A stretch of 61,973 nt of DNA, from assembly GCA_013812655.1 (NCBI GenBank), contig JACCTC010000312.1:1-61973 (forward strand), given 5' to 3'. This DNA is from Deltaproteobacteria bacterium (GTDB taxonomy: Bacteria; Myxococcota_A; Polyangia; Haliangiales; Haliangiaceae). The notes under the pieces are model-generated. The model ran no database searches, was not told where the DNA came from, and worked only from the letters and a program-made list of their open reading frames with translations. Each line of letters starts with the position of its first letter. Position 1 is the first letter of the stretch. The position numbers and the translations under genes are program-made. Positions 47,225-56,367 of the stretch are shown here, piece by piece.

Positions 47225-48412
47225 CTACGGGCAGGCGCGTGGCCCGCCGGTGCACGTGCCGGTGCCCGCGAGGTCGTTGCAGTACTCGAAGCAGGCGAGC
47301 CGGCGATAGTCGCCGTTGCCATCGAGCGAACCGACCGACAGCAGCTCGCCATTCTTCGGCAGGTTCGGATTGAGCGTGCCCTGGGCATCGACGAGCTCGG
47401 GGGCGAACGTCGCGTCGAACGCGCCGAAGCCGTTGCCGACCGCGCCTGGCATGTCGGCACGCAGCAGGTGCTCGGCGATCTCGACATAGCGATCCTCCGA
47501 GCGCAGCACCATCGCGGCGGCGCCCTCGGTGTAGCCAACCACGCCGCTGATCTCGAGGCTCGCGAGGTCGCCGTAGAGAATGCTGTCGGTACGCGCGAAC
47601 GCCTTGGCGACCGGCGCGAACCGGGTGACGACGCCGGTGTCGAGGATCGGGCCACCGGCCTTGCGGATCACGAGCTTCAGATCGTCGCCGGCCTTCACCG
47701 CGCTCGGCACGATCACGTTGACCTGGTTTGCGGAGGCCACGCTCGTCGCGATCTTCGTCGCGTTCCACGGCTGCGCCGGCGGCGACGCCCACAGCTCGAG
47801 CTGGACGTCGAACGAGCGGCCGGTCAGGACCTGGCCGAGGGTGGCGCGGACGAGCCGGTTCGTGCCGGTACCGACGAGCGCGCCGGCCTTCGGGGCTGCG
47901 AGGACGTCGACGCGCGCGCCGCCGCACGTGGTCGCATTCGGCGCGCAGCGCGCCACGAGGTCGTAGAACGTCTCGGTCGCGAGGTTGTACGAGCCGACGA
48001 CGACGAGGTGCTGGCCGGTCTTCTTCACCGGGATGCGAAGGCTGACCGCGCCCTTGCGGCTGGCGTAGCCATCCGCGCCGAGCACCGGGCGAACGCCGTT
48101 GACGAGCGGGCCGAGGACGGCGATGCGCACGCTGCCGCCATCGTGGGCGGACGCGACGACATCGATCGTCACCGGCGAGGTCGCGGTGCCGGCGACCCAC
48201 AGCGGGTGGATGCGACGGCCATTCGCGCGCGCGCCGTCGAACACGCTTGCGCCGACATGGAGCGTCGGTGCGTCGTTCCAGGCGGGCGCGCCATCGGCCT
48301 TGGTGTCGACCGTCAGCGCGTCGGACTCGGCGAGCTCGAGCTCGGGATCGAGCTCGGCGTCGTCGGTGCAGGCGAACAGGAGCAGGAGCGGCAACAGGCG
48401 AAGCGTGGTCAT
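47225..48412 (-). CDS. lipoprotein with pre-peptidase-like beta domains
   Basis: 395 residues. ATG 48412 gives MTTLRLLPLLLLFACTDD, a lipoprotein signal followed by an acidic linker with DTKADG, often seen after the Cys in myxobacterial lipoproteins. Two beta-sandwich-like stretches follow (VTIDVVASAHDGGSVRIAVLG, GQHLVVVGSYN), similar to PPC-type domains. The C-terminus has four Cys (CFEYCNDLAGTGTCTGGPRAC), likely disulfide-bonded. Function unknown. Convergent with the FAD gene without a gap. Confidence 0.8.
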   Translation of the reverse strand: MTTLRLLPLLLLFACTDDAELDPELELAESDALTVDTKADGAPAWNDAPTLHVGASVFDGARANGRRIHPLWVAGTATSPVTIDVVASAHDGGSVRIAVLGPLVNGVRPVLGADGYASRKGAVSLRIPVKKTGQHLVVVGSYNLATETFYDLVARCAPNATTCGGARVDVLAAPKAGALVGTGTNRLVRATLGQVLTGRSFDVQLELWASPPAQPWNATKIATSVASANQVNVIVPSAVKAGDDLKLVIRKAGGPILDTGVVTRFAPVAKAFARTDSILYGDLASLEISGVVGYTEGAAAMVLRSEDRYVEIAEHLLRADMPGAVGNGFGAFDATFAPELVDAQGTLNPNLPKNGELLSVGSLDGNGDYRRLACFEYCNDLAGTGTCTGGPRACP

Positions 48413-48787
48413 TGGCGTAGTCCAGTCTCGAAGGTAGGAGCGGTTTATGAGCGGCGAGATAGTCGATCGCCGCGGCAAATGCACGAGCAATTCGCGCTCC
48501 AGCGCGAGGGGTTCGTCGTCGAAGAACCTTCATCGTGCGCGATTCGCGCAATGCTCACGGCTGTTCGCGTGCGTCGCGATCACGACGTCGCGCAAACGCC
48601 CTGCAAACCAGGCCTGCGGGGTCACGCAGACGATCGCGGTGGCTACTGGAGTAGCCATCCGGCAAGCGGCGACGCCGCCGATCACGTGCGCCTCGCGCCC
48701 CGGTGCACGGTCGGACGTGCGCTGGAACGACATCGCGGCGAGACGCTCGCTGGCTTCGCGACGTCACCGCCAGACTATGCTCGCGCG
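48413..48787. other. divergent intergenic region
   Basis: 375 bases between the lipoprotein gene (minus) and the alpha/beta hydrolase (plus). TATGCT (48776-48781), 6 bases before the hydrolase ATG, is the only recognisable signal. Several open frames exist but are Arg/Ala-rich by-products of GC composition. No RNA gene or repeat seen. Confidence 0.5.
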
Positions 48788-49579
48788 ATGTCGTTCGTGC
48801 GGATCCCGAGCTCGCCACTGCTCGCCGGAGGTTTTGGCGTCGACCTCTTCGTTCGCAAAGCAGGGCAGGGCGCACCGCTGCTCGTCCTGCACGGCGGCTG
48901 GGGCCACGACTTCTATCCGTTCGACGCCCAGATCGCCGCGCTCGGCGATGCGTACCGCTTCGTGATTCCGGATCGCACCGGCTACGGCAAGTCACCGCGC
49001 GTCGCGACGTTCGCGCCCCGCTTCCACGAGGCTGCCGCGATCGAGGCCGAGGCCTTGCTCGACGCACTCGCGATCGACCGCTGCGTGATCTGGGGCCACA
49101 GCGACGGCGCGGTGATCGCGACGCTGATGGCGATCCGTTCGCCCGCACGCTATCGCGCGATCATCCTCGAGGCGCTGCATGTCGAGCGTGCGAAGCCGCG
49201 GTCGCGCGCATTCTTCACGCAGATGGCGGAGGACCCCGACAGCTTCGGCCCGCGGGTCACCGCGAAGCTCGCGGCCGAGCACGGCGACGACTGGCGGGCG
49301 ATCCTGCGCGCCGATGGCCGGGTCTGGCTCGACATCGCCGCGACGCCGGGCACCGACACCTTCGACCATCGCCTCCACGAGCTCCGCGTACCCACCCTGC
49401 TCGTGCATGGCTCCGACGATCCACGCACCGAGCCCGGCGAGCTCGATCGGATCCGCCGCGAGGTTCCGCAGGCGCAGATCGCGATGATCGCCGGCGCCGG
49501 TCACAGCCCGCACAGCGAGCGCGCGCATGCCGCCGAGGTCACCGCGATCGTCGCCAGGTTCCTGCGCGCTGCGTGCTGA
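48788..49579 (+). CDS. alpha/beta hydrolase
   Basis: 263 residues. LLVLHGGWGHDF (oxyanion region), GHSDGA nucleophile elbow with Ser, HGSDDPRTEP with the acid, and AGAGHSPHSE with the catalytic His complete a full triad. The substrate is open: esters, lactones and epoxides are all possible in this family. Start chosen at ATG 48788, 6 bases after TATGCT; the in-frame sequence upstream is low-complexity. Convergent with the TIGR02996 gene (4 bases between stops). Confidence 0.9.
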   Translation: MSFVRIPSSPLLAGGFGVDLFVRKAGQGAPLLVLHGGWGHDFYPFDAQIAALGDAYRFVIPDRTGYGKSPRVATFAPRFHEAAAIEAEALLDALAIDRCVIWGHSDGAVIATLMAIRSPARYRAIILEALHVERAKPRSRAFFTQMAEDPDSFGPRVTAKLAAEHGDDWRAILRADGRVWLDIAATPGTDTFDHRLHELRVPTLLVHGSDDPRTEPGELDRIRREVPQAQIAMIAGAGHSPHSERAHAAEVTAIVARFLRAAC

Positions 49580-49583
49580 GGGC

Positions 49584-50897
49584 TCACTCCTGCTCGACTT
49601 CGATCCGCACGACGTCGCCGACGCACGCGCGCTGCAGATCCTCGCGCAGCTCCCGCCATCCCCCCTCGACGAGCGACGGCAGGCTCTCGAGCGCGGTTGC
49701 GAGAACCGTGGCGGGTAGCTCGGCCCAGCTCCGTGGCCCCTTGATGGTGGCCCAGAACGTCCGCCACGCGGCTCGGCCCTCCGGCGAGATCGAGTCGTCA
49801 TTGAACCACGCCTCGAGCTGGCGAGCGGCCGCGTCGAGCCAGACGACCTCGCCGTGCGCGGCGCCGGACCGCGTGATCAGAAACGGCATGTGCCCGCAGT
49901 TGGCTGGCTCGGGCCATGGCCACGGCTCGGGCACGATCAAGTTGATCCCCTCGCGCGGCGTGCGCGGCACGAAGTACCCGGGCCGTGCGATCTCGATCTC
50001 GGTGAGCGCTGGCAATCCACGCACCGCGTCGACGAGCGCATCCTGGTCGGCGAAGCCGCGGAGCGCCGGCAACCGGAGCCGCGTGATGTGCTCGCGGTTC
50101 GGCAGGATCGGCAGGGTCCGCCACGCGACGGCCGCGACATCCCGCGACAGGTCGACCGATCGCAGGCTCGGCATCCGCACGCGCACGACCTGTGGGATCG
50201 GAACCTGTTCGATCTCCTCGTCGCCGACCCAGTACGTGCTGTCGGCGATCACCAGGTCGAGGTGTTCGACCGCGTCGAACGTGACGTCCGCGAAGCCGAT
50301 CGCGCTGCAGGTGTCGAGCCCGGTCAGCTGGAGCTCGCGGATCGTCGGGTGAGAGAACGCGCCGAGGGCCGGGCCGTGGAGCTCGAGGCGGCGCAGCCGT
50401 GGGGTCGCCGCGAAGAGCCGCGTGCGCACGCCATCCGACACGGTCGCGTTGCTCCAGATCGTCAGGCGCTCGAGCCAGCGCTGCTCGCGCGCGGCGATCG
50501 CGTCGAGCGCGGGCTCGAGATCGGCGGGCTCGCCACGAAAGGTCGCGCCGCGCACGTAGGCCGCGAGTGGACTGTCGAGCACACGCTCGAGGTGCGCCGC
50601 CGCGTTGCCGTCGATCCACGCATCGAACCGCAGATCGTCGACGAACCCGAGGTGCACGGCGTCACCGATCCACACCGCGTGCACGTTGTCGGTCGGGATC
50701 AGGTGGCCGAGCCAGCCGCGCAGGAGCTCGCGGCGACGCTCGGCGAGCGCGCGAGTGGAGCCGCGCAACTCGATCTCGAGATCGATCGCGATCAGCTCGC
50801 CGCGCGGATCACCGCAGGCCTGGAGCTGATCCGCATACACCGCCAGGGTGTCGCGATCCCACGAGGTTGCCAGCGCGGCCTCGAGTGCGTCGTGCAC
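49584..50897 (-). CDS. TIGR02996-domain leucine-rich-type protein
   Basis: 437 residues from GTG 50897. The first 35 residues (DALEAALATSWDRDTLAVYADQLQ, then GDPRGELIAIDLE) are the TIGR02996 domain at the extreme N-terminus. The middle is Leu-rich with repeated LRRLELHG, TIRELQLTG and LRSVDLS units, as in leucine-rich-repeat folds. The last 120 residues form a separate acidic domain. A paralogue is at 8491-9786 (with an extra N-terminal domain). Role unknown; it is divergent from the metallophosphoesterase, 50 bases apart. Confidence 0.82.
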   Translation of the reverse strand: MHDALEAALATSWDRDTLAVYADQLQACGDPRGELIAIDLEIELRGSTRALAERRRELLRGWLGHLIPTDNVHAVWIGDAVHLGFVDDLRFDAWIDGNAAAHLERVLDSPLAAYVRGATFRGEPADLEPALDAIAAREQRWLERLTIWSNATVSDGVRTRLFAATPRLRRLELHGPALGAFSHPTIRELQLTGLDTCSAIGFADVTFDAVEHLDLVIADSTYWVGDEEIEQVPIPQVVRVRMPSLRSVDLSRDVAAVAWRTLPILPNREHITRLRLPALRGFADQDALVDAVRGLPALTEIEIARPGYFVPRTPREGINLIVPEPWPWPEPANCGHMPFLITRSGAAHGEVVWLDAAARQLEAWFNDDSISPEGRAAWRTFWATIKGPRSWAELPATVLATALESLPSLVEGGWRELREDLQRACVGDVVRIEVEQE

Positions 50898-50947
50898 GCC
50901 TCATGTTCGCACGTGGGCACCTCCCCCGTGCTACCTATGCCCGAGGC

Positions 50948-51901
50948 ATGAGGCTCGCGCATTGCTCCGACCTGCACCTGCTGTCGCACGACGGCGCGCG
51001 CTGGCTGGACCTCGCGAACAAGCGCTGGATCGGCGTGATGAACCTGCTGTCGAGCCGCAGCCGCCACTATCACGTGGCTGCGTTCGAGGCGATGGTCGAG
51101 GATCTCAACGCGCAGGGCATCGAGCACGTGCTGTGCACGGGCGACGTCACGAACCTCGCGCTGCGCCAGGAGTTCGAGTTCGCCCGCCGCAAGTTCGACA
51201 AGCTCGCGCTCGGCCCGCTCGATGTCACCGTGATCCCGGGCAATCACGATGCGTATGTCGCGCAGGGCGTGCCGCTGTTCTCCGAGACGTTCGGCGACTA
51301 CGCGACCCCCGACGCCGGCTGGGCGTGGGAGGAGGATCACCGCCACTCCGCCGACGACATCCTGCACTGGCCGATCGTTCGCGTCCGCGGCGAGCTCGCA
51401 ATCATCGGCCTCTCGACGAGCCGCGCGACGCCGTGGTTCACCGCGTACGGCAGCCTCGGCCACGGCCAGCTCAAGCGGCTGCGTCACGTGCTGCTCGATG
51501 AGCGGCTGAGCGGCAAGATCCGCGTCATCGCGATCCATCACCCGCCTGCCGGCAATCGCGCGCGCAGCAAGATCCGCGGGCTACGCGATCACCTCGCGTT
51601 CGCGCACGTGATCGCCGAGGCCGGCGCCGATCTGATCGTCCACGGTCACGAGCACGTCGATCTCGTCGAGACGCTCGCCGGCCCCGAGGGCGTACATGTC
51701 CCGGTCCGCGGTGTCGCGTCCGGCACGTACTTCCACAACAAGCCGGATCGCACCGCGCGCTACCGGATCTACGACATGGCCGGCGGCCAGATCACAGGCG
51801 ATCATGTTCGCGTCTGGGATCCAGAGAACCGGCGATTCGCACCCGGCGAGCCGACACGACCCGTCGACGCCGCACCAGCACGGCAGCAGTCGGCAATCTA
51901 A
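50948..51901 (+). CDS. calcineurin-like metallophosphoesterase
   Basis: 317 residues. All five metal-binding blocks are present in order: CSDLHLL, CTGDVTN, PGNHDA, AIHHPP and VHGHEH. No signal peptide, so cytoplasmic. Similar enzymes cleave UDP-diacylglucosamine (LpxH-like), cyclic nucleotides or glycerophosphodiesters. TATGCC lies 6 bases before the ATG. The aminotransferase and two CDP-alcohol transferases follow in the same direction, hinting at lipid head-group chemistry. Confidence 0.9.
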   Translation: MRLAHCSDLHLLSHDGARWLDLANKRWIGVMNLLSSRSRHYHVAAFEAMVEDLNAQGIEHVLCTGDVTNLALRQEFEFARRKFDKLALGPLDVTVIPGNHDAYVAQGVPLFSETFGDYATPDAGWAWEEDHRHSADDILHWPIVRVRGELAIIGLSTSRATPWFTAYGSLGHGQLKRLRHVLLDERLSGKIRVIAIHHPPAGNRARSKIRGLRDHLAFAHVIAEAGADLIVHGHEHVDLVETLAGPEGVHVPVRGVASGTYFHNKPDRTARYRIYDMAGGQITGDHVRVWDPENRRFAPGEPTRPVDAAPARQQSAI

Positions 51902-51910
51902 CCCTGGAAC

Positions 51911-51938
51911 TTGACTTGGCTTTATCGCGTGAGATACC
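51911..51938 (+). promoter_or_regulatory. promoter of the class III aminotransferase gene
   Basis: TTGACT (51911-51916) and GATACC (51933-51938) with a 16-base spacer; a leader of about 15 bases with AGAGGAG then leads to the ATG at 51959. This gene therefore has a conventional leader, unlike many neighbours. Confidence 0.55.
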
Positions 51939-51958
51939 CACCACGAGAGGAGCACCAG

Positions 51959-53257
51959 ATGGGTGAGCCGACGCCGAACGCCGCCGAGATCGAAGCCGAG
52001 GACAAGCAGTACGTGATGCGTCCATGGACGCATCCGGCCGGCGAGCCGGTGATCGTCGCGAGAGCCAGCGGCTGCGTGGTCACGGATGTCCACGGCAAGG
52101 ACTACCTCGACTTCACCGCGGGCTACTTCGTGAACAATGCCGGCCACTGTCACCCGCGGATCGCTGAGGCCGCGACCCGGCAGCTGACCCAGGTGCTCCA
52201 GGTCTCGGGCAAGCACGGCACCGTGCCGGTCGTGAAGCTCGCGAAGAAGCTCGTCGAGCTCGCGCCGAAGTCACTCGGCAAGGCGTTCTTCTCGACGGGC
52301 GGCTCCGAGGCGAACGAGTTCGCGCTCAAGCTCGCGCGCCAGTACACCAAGAAGACCGACGTCGCGTACCTCCAGAACGGCTACCACGGGCTCTCGCTCG
52401 GCGCGCTCGAGGTCACCGCGAGCGAGAAGTATCGCGAGTCCGCCGGCAAGCCGATGGGCCCCGAGAACTACGCGATCCCGACGGCGTACTGCTATCGGTG
52501 CCACTGCGGCGGTCCGAACAAGTGCGAGGTCCAGTGCCTCGATGGCGTCGAGGCGCAGCTCAAGAGCAAGCCGAATACCGCGGCGCTGATTGCCGAGCCG
52601 ATCCAGGCCGTCGGTGGGCTCGCGCCGCCGCAGAAGTGGTGGGCGCGGCTCGACAAGCTTCGCAAGGCGCACGGCATGCTGCTGATCGCCGACGAGATCC
52701 AGACCGGTCTCGGCCGCACCGGCAAGATGTTCGCGTGCGAGCACTACGGCCTCGAGCCCGAGATCATGACCGGCGGCAAGGGCCTGTCGGGCGGCGTCGG
52801 CTCGCTCGCGGTCACGCTCGCGTCGGATGCGGTGAACAAGAACTTCTTCGGCGGGACCACGCCGACATCCGGCGGGAACGCCGTGTCGTCCGCGGCCGGC
52901 CTCGCGATGATCGAGACGATCATCGATGAAGGCCTCGTCGAGAACGCCGCGAAGATGGGCCAGTACTTCTCCGAGGCGGCGTGGGCGCTGAACGATCCGT
53001 GGATCGGCGACGTCCGGTTCACGGGCCTGCTCGGCGGCATCGAGCTGGTCAAGGACCGCGAATCCAAGGAAGTCCTCGGCAAGACCGAGATCGCCCGGAT
53101 CAAGGACGATCTCCACGCGCAGGGCATGCTGATCACGGTCTCGGGGTGGCACGGCAACGTGCTGCGCCTCCAGCCGCCGCTGTCGATCACCTCGAAGCAA
53201 CTCGACACGTTCATTGCCGCGCTGCGCAAGACCCTCGTCAAGGTACGGGGATCCTGA
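51959..53257 (+). CDS. class III (PLP) aminotransferase
   Basis: 432 residues. FTAGYFVNNAGHCHPRI, FSTGGSEANEFALKLARQY (PLP phosphate site), the IADEIQTGLGRTGKMFA block and TGGKGLSGG with the Schiff-base Lys mark a subgroup II/class III aminotransferase such as alanine-glyoxylate or diamine/omega-amino-acid enzymes. An unusual Cys-rich insert, CYRCHCGGPNKCEVQC, near residue 180 could hold a metal. Strong Shine-Dalgarno. The two CDP-alcohol phosphatidyltransferases follow 78 bases on. Confidence 0.93.
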   Translation: MGEPTPNAAEIEAEDKQYVMRPWTHPAGEPVIVARASGCVVTDVHGKDYLDFTAGYFVNNAGHCHPRIAEAATRQLTQVLQVSGKHGTVPVVKLAKKLVELAPKSLGKAFFSTGGSEANEFALKLARQYTKKTDVAYLQNGYHGLSLGALEVTASEKYRESAGKPMGPENYAIPTAYCYRCHCGGPNKCEVQCLDGVEAQLKSKPNTAALIAEPIQAVGGLAPPQKWWARLDKLRKAHGMLLIADEIQTGLGRTGKMFACEHYGLEPEIMTGGKGLSGGVGSLAVTLASDAVNKNFFGGTTPTSGGNAVSSAAGLAMIETIIDEGLVENAAKMGQYFSEAAWALNDPWIGDVRFTGLLGGIELVKDRESKEVLGKTEIARIKDDLHAQGMLITVSGWHGNVLRLQPPLSITSKQLDTFIAALRKTLVKVRGS

Positions 53258-53335
53258 TCCTTCGTACCTGCGATGTGCCTGGGGCGTGTTTTTGCCCGCC
53301 CAGATTCGCTAGAGTGCCCGCCGGGTGATGCGCCG

Positions 53336-54022
53336 ATGAACCTGTTCGCCTTCCGCACGCAGCTCGACCGGATCCTGCATCCGGTCGTGTCCGCGCTGGC
53401 GAGGCTGCCCGTGCACGCCAACGCGTGGACGATGTTCGGCGCGCTGATCGGCCTGGTCGGTGGCGTCGTCTTCTTCTACGGCCTGTGGTGGCCCGGGCTC
53501 GTGCTGCTGCTCGTGCGCGGCCTGATCGATCACATCGATGGCTTCAAGGCGCGCAACTTCAACCAGCGCTCGACGTTCGGCGCGGTGATGGACGACGTCT
53601 GCGATCGCTGGGTGCTCGGCATCATGTACGCCGGCGGCTGCCTGAACCTCAGCTACGACTATCCGCACATCCTGATCGTGCTCGGCTTCGGGATCACCGG
53701 CGCGCTGACCAACGTCATCATCAAGCTGTCGATCTATGCCGAGAGCCAGCAGGACATCTGGCGCAGGGAGGGCAAGATCGGCCACCCCGTCGATGTCGTC
53801 GGGCTGTTCGGCTCTGCCGAGTTCATCATCTATTACGGCTTCGGCGTGTTCTTCACGGCGCTGCTCCAGGATCCGCGGCCGCTGCTCGCCGGGATCTGGG
53901 CCGTCGCGATCATGAGTCACGTGTCGTTGCTGCAGCGCGTGCGGTTCGCGTGGAAGCGGTATCGGTTCGTCGATCCGGGCCTCTTGACCCGCGACGACGA
54001 GCCGGACGCGAAGGCGGGGTGA
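53336..54022 (+). CDS. CDP-alcohol phosphatidyltransferase (1)
   Basis: 228 residues with about six membrane helices. The full signature D-x2-D-G-x2-A-R-x8-G-x3-D-x3-D is present (DHIDGFKAR ... GAVMDDVCDR), so it should be active. It transfers a CDP-linked diacylglycerol or alcohol to an alcohol acceptor. No specificity can be read. The next gene's GTG overlaps its stop (GTGA). ATG 53336 chosen because the protein then begins just before the first helix. Confidence 0.9.
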   Translation: MNLFAFRTQLDRILHPVVSALARLPVHANAWTMFGALIGLVGGVVFFYGLWWPGLVLLLVRGLIDHIDGFKARNFNQRSTFGAVMDDVCDRWVLGIMYAGGCLNLSYDYPHILIVLGFGITGALTNVIIKLSIYAESQQDIWRREGKIGHPVDVVGLFGSAEFIIYYGFGVFFTALLQDPRPLLAGIWAVAIMSHVSLLQRVRFAWKRYRFVDPGLLTRDDEPDAKAG

Positions 54023-54600
54023 GTGTGACGACGTCGCCCGCGAACCCAACGCTGGGCGCGAAGCCGCGCGTGGTGTCGCCGTTCAACCCGGCGAACGCGG
54101 TGACCGCCTCGCGGTTTCTGACGCTGCCGCCGTTCTTCTGGGCGGTCTCGAACGGCTACCACCAGTACGCGATGCTGTTCATCCTGATCTGCGGCCTGCT
54201 CGACAAGGTCGATGGTCTGGTCGCGAAGCTGTTCGACTGCCGCAGCCCGTTCGGCGAGGTGTTCGACGCGATCGCCGACGGCATCTGCTACGGGTTCGCG
54301 ATGATCGTCGTCGCGGTCTACGGCTGGGCGCCGGCGTTCCCGGTGTTCGCGGTGATCGGGCTCGGCGTGCTCAACACCGGCCTGCGCTTCGTTTACGCCA
54401 AGCGCGCTGGCCGCGCGATCAACTACAAGTCCTATGCGATGGAGCGCGTCGTCGGCTTCATCGGCTTTCTGATCGGCTTCGCGACCGGTGGCATGGAGGT
54501 CGACTACTACTACTGGTGGTTCCTCCCGCTGTTCGCGCTCGTCGTCCTCCATGACACCAAGCGGATGCTGTTCGACGGCATCCCCGGAGCGGATCGATGA
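54019..54600 (+). CDS. CDP-alcohol phosphatidyltransferase (2), GTG start
   Basis: 193 residues. GTG at 54019 overlaps the stop of the first transferase. The motif reads DKVDGLVAKLFD ... GEVFDAIAD: all four Asp are present but the Arg of the AR pair is Lys. Several membrane helices; FNPANAVTASRFLTLPPFF resembles the phosphatidylserine-synthase and PgsA N-terminus. Two adjacent enzymes of one family imply successive or alternative head-group transfers. The next gene overlaps by ATGA. Confidence 0.88.
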   Translation: MSVTTSPANPTLGAKPRVVSPFNPANAVTASRFLTLPPFFWAVSNGYHQYAMLFILICGLLDKVDGLVAKLFDCRSPFGEVFDAIADGICYGFAMIVVAVYGWAPAFPVFAVIGLGVLNTGLRFVYAKRAGRAINYKSYAMERVVGFIGFLIGFATGGMEVDYYYWWFLPLFALVVLHDTKRMLFDGIPGADR

Positions 54601-54821
54601 AGGCCGAGCTCATGACCCCGGAGACGTTTCGCTGGGTGCTGACCATCCTCACCCTCGGTGGTGCGGTCTGGGCGCTCTACGACGTCTATCTGATCTCCAA
54701 GCTACGCGGCCAGGACCGCAACGATCCGCTCGTCAAGGACAAGCGGTTCGGCTTCACGGTCGGGATCATCATCGGGCTGTTCGGGATCAGCGGAGTCCTT
54801 CGCTTTCACGGCGTGCTCTAG
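54597..54821 (+). CDS. small two-helix membrane protein
   Basis: 74 residues. Two hydrophobic segments (FRWVLTILTLGGAVWALYDVYLI and GFTVGIIIGLFGISGVLRF) with a charged loop between them (KLRGQDRNDPLVKDKR). No known family. The ATG overlaps the stop of the second CDP-alcohol transferase (ATGA), so it is probably an accessory subunit of that membrane enzyme system. Its stop overlaps that of the convergent MBL gene. Confidence 0.82.
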   Translation: MKAELMTPETFRWVLTILTLGGAVWALYDVYLISKLRGQDRNDPLVKDKRFGFTVGIIIGLFGISGVLRFHGVL

Positions 54822-55678
54822 CGCTCGTGCGTCAGCCCGAGCCGCTGGCCGTGGCGAAGCACGCGCACGTGGTCGACGCCGCGAGCCGCGGCGATCTTCT
54901 CGAGCCGGCGGCGCGGCATGCTCGGCAGCCCCAGCCGCAGGTGGACGGTGCCCCAGTGCACGGGCACGAGCGTCTTCGCACCGAGCCGCTCGAAGATGTC
55001 GAGCGCGCAGTCGGGATCGATGTGGACGCCGCGGTCGTGCAGCTCGCGCCGCCACCGGTAGTACCAGACCGGCAGCATGCCGCCGATCGGCAGCAGCGCG
55101 ACGTCGATCGCATGACGCTTGCCGATGTCATCGAACACCGCGTGGTCGGAGAAGTCGACATCGCCGGCGTGATGGACCGCGTGACCATCGGCACCGACCA
55201 CGTAACCGAGCGCGACCGGCGCGTCGCCCTTGCTCCAGCGTCCCCAGTCGTGACGGGTCGGGACCGCGGTGATCTCGAGGCCGTTGATGTCGATCTGGTC
55301 GCCGGTGTCGAGCTCGCTGACCCTCGCGAACCCGAGATCGCTGACGATGTCCTTCGCGCCGCGCGGCACGACGAGGTGGGTGTCGCGATCCACCGCCTTG
55401 AGGCTCCAGCGGTTGAGGTGATCGACGTGCGAGTGCGTGATCAGCACGGCGTCGACCTTGCCGGCGGCGCGCGTCCGCGAGCGAAACAGCGGATCGAACA
55501 GGACCCGGGTCCGGCCCAGCTCGGCGACTGCCGTCGCATGCCCCAGCCAGGTCACCGAGGGCCCGGCCTCGGCGGACGGTGCTGTCGCAGGCCCCGAGGA
55601 GCCCGTGGGGTCCGTGGGGCTAACCTCGCGTTCCGTTCGAGGCTCTGCGCCGTCGGGCTCTCTAGCAGCCGGGGCCAC
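54818..55678 (-). CDS. MBL-fold metal-dependent hydrolase (NAPE-PLD-like)
   Basis: 286 residues. VTWLGHATAV, the zinc motif THSHVDH, HHAGDVDFSD and VPVHWGT match the lactamase-B_2 group of MBL enzymes, which includes N-acyl-phosphatidylethanolamine phospholipase D and UlaG-like phosphodiesterases. GTG at 55678 is chosen because TATAGC lies 6 bases upstream; the first 40 residues are low-complexity and may be disordered. Given the lipid genes next door, a phospholipid substrate is plausible but unproven. Confidence 0.87.
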   Translation of the reverse strand: MAPAAREPDGAEPRTEREVSPTDPTGSSGPATAPSAEAGPSVTWLGHATAVAELGRTRVLFDPLFRSRTRAAGKVDAVLITHSHVDHLNRWSLKAVDRDTHLVVPRGAKDIVSDLGFARVSELDTGDQIDINGLEITAVPTRHDWGRWSKGDAPVALGYVVGADGHAVHHAGDVDFSDHAVFDDIGKRHAIDVALLPIGGMLPVWYYRWRRELHDRGVHIDPDCALDIFERLGAKTLVPVHWGTVHLRLGLPSMPRRRLEKIAAARGVDHVRVLRHGQRLGLTHER

Positions 55679-55684
55679 GGTGCT

Positions 55685-55692
55685 GCTATAGC
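55685..55692. promoter_or_regulatory. palindromic shared -10 element for the MBL and LysE genes
   Basis: GCTATAGC reads TATAGC on both strands. On the minus strand it ends 6 bases before the MBL GTG; on the plus strand it is followed by ACGGAGGATTCC and the LysE GTG. A single site could serve both directions. Confidence 0.5.
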
Positions 55693-55704
55693 ACGGAGGA
55701 TTCC

Positions 55705-56340
55705 GTGCTGATGTTCTTCCTGATCGGCATCGCGGCCGGCGCGCTCACCGGCGTGCCGATCGGTCCGGTCAACGTCGCGGTGATCGACGCCGCGTACCGC
55801 CACACGATGCGGCGCGCGATCGCGGTCGGCCTTGGTGGCTCGATCGCCGACGGCCTGTACTCCGCACTCGGTGTCCTCGGCGTCACGCCGATCCTCAACG
55901 CGAACCCTTCGATCCCGCCGATCCTCTATCTGATCTCCGGCGCGATCCTGCTCGTCTATGGCTTCCTCACCGCGCGCAGCCAGCCGGTCGCCCCGGCAAC
56001 CGCAGACGGCTCGCAGCCCAAGCTCGAGCCCAAGGGCGAGATGTGGTCGGGCTTCACCGTCGGGCTCGCGCTGATCCTGCTCAACCCGGCGGCGATCGTG
56101 ACGTGGGTCGTGATCATGGGCTCGATCATCCCCGAGGCCACGATGGCGGGCGGCATCGCGTGTGCGCTCGGTGTGATGGTCGGCAGCTTCGCGTGGTTCG
56201 CGCTCGTCGCGTACCTGACCCAGAAGGGCAAGAACGTGCTCGGCGAGAAGGCGGCGTGGATCCCGCGGCTCGTCGGCGTCGCGTTGATGGTTTATTCGAT
56301 CTACCTGCTGACCAAGGCTGTCCAGTACTTCATCGCGTAG
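55705..56340 (+). CDS. LysE/RhtB-family exporter
   Basis: 211 residues with six hydrophobic segments. FLIGIAAGALTGVPIGPVNVAVI at the N-terminus and LALILLNPAAIVTWVVIMG in the middle carry the GP...P and NP motifs of LysE-type amino-acid exporters. GTG 55705 has GGAGGA 7 bases upstream; an ATG two codons later is too far from it. The substrate is probably an amino acid or derivative. Confidence 0.88.
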   Translation: MLMFFLIGIAAGALTGVPIGPVNVAVIDAAYRHTMRRAIAVGLGGSIADGLYSALGVLGVTPILNANPSIPPILYLISGAILLVYGFLTARSQPVAPATADGSQPKLEPKGEMWSGFTVGLALILLNPAAIVTWVVIMGSIIPEATMAGGIACALGVMVGSFAWFALVAYLTQKGKNVLGEKAAWIPRLVGVALMVYSIYLLTKAVQYFIA

Positions 56341-56367
56341 GGGCGACCGGGCGATGGCGAGAGACCG

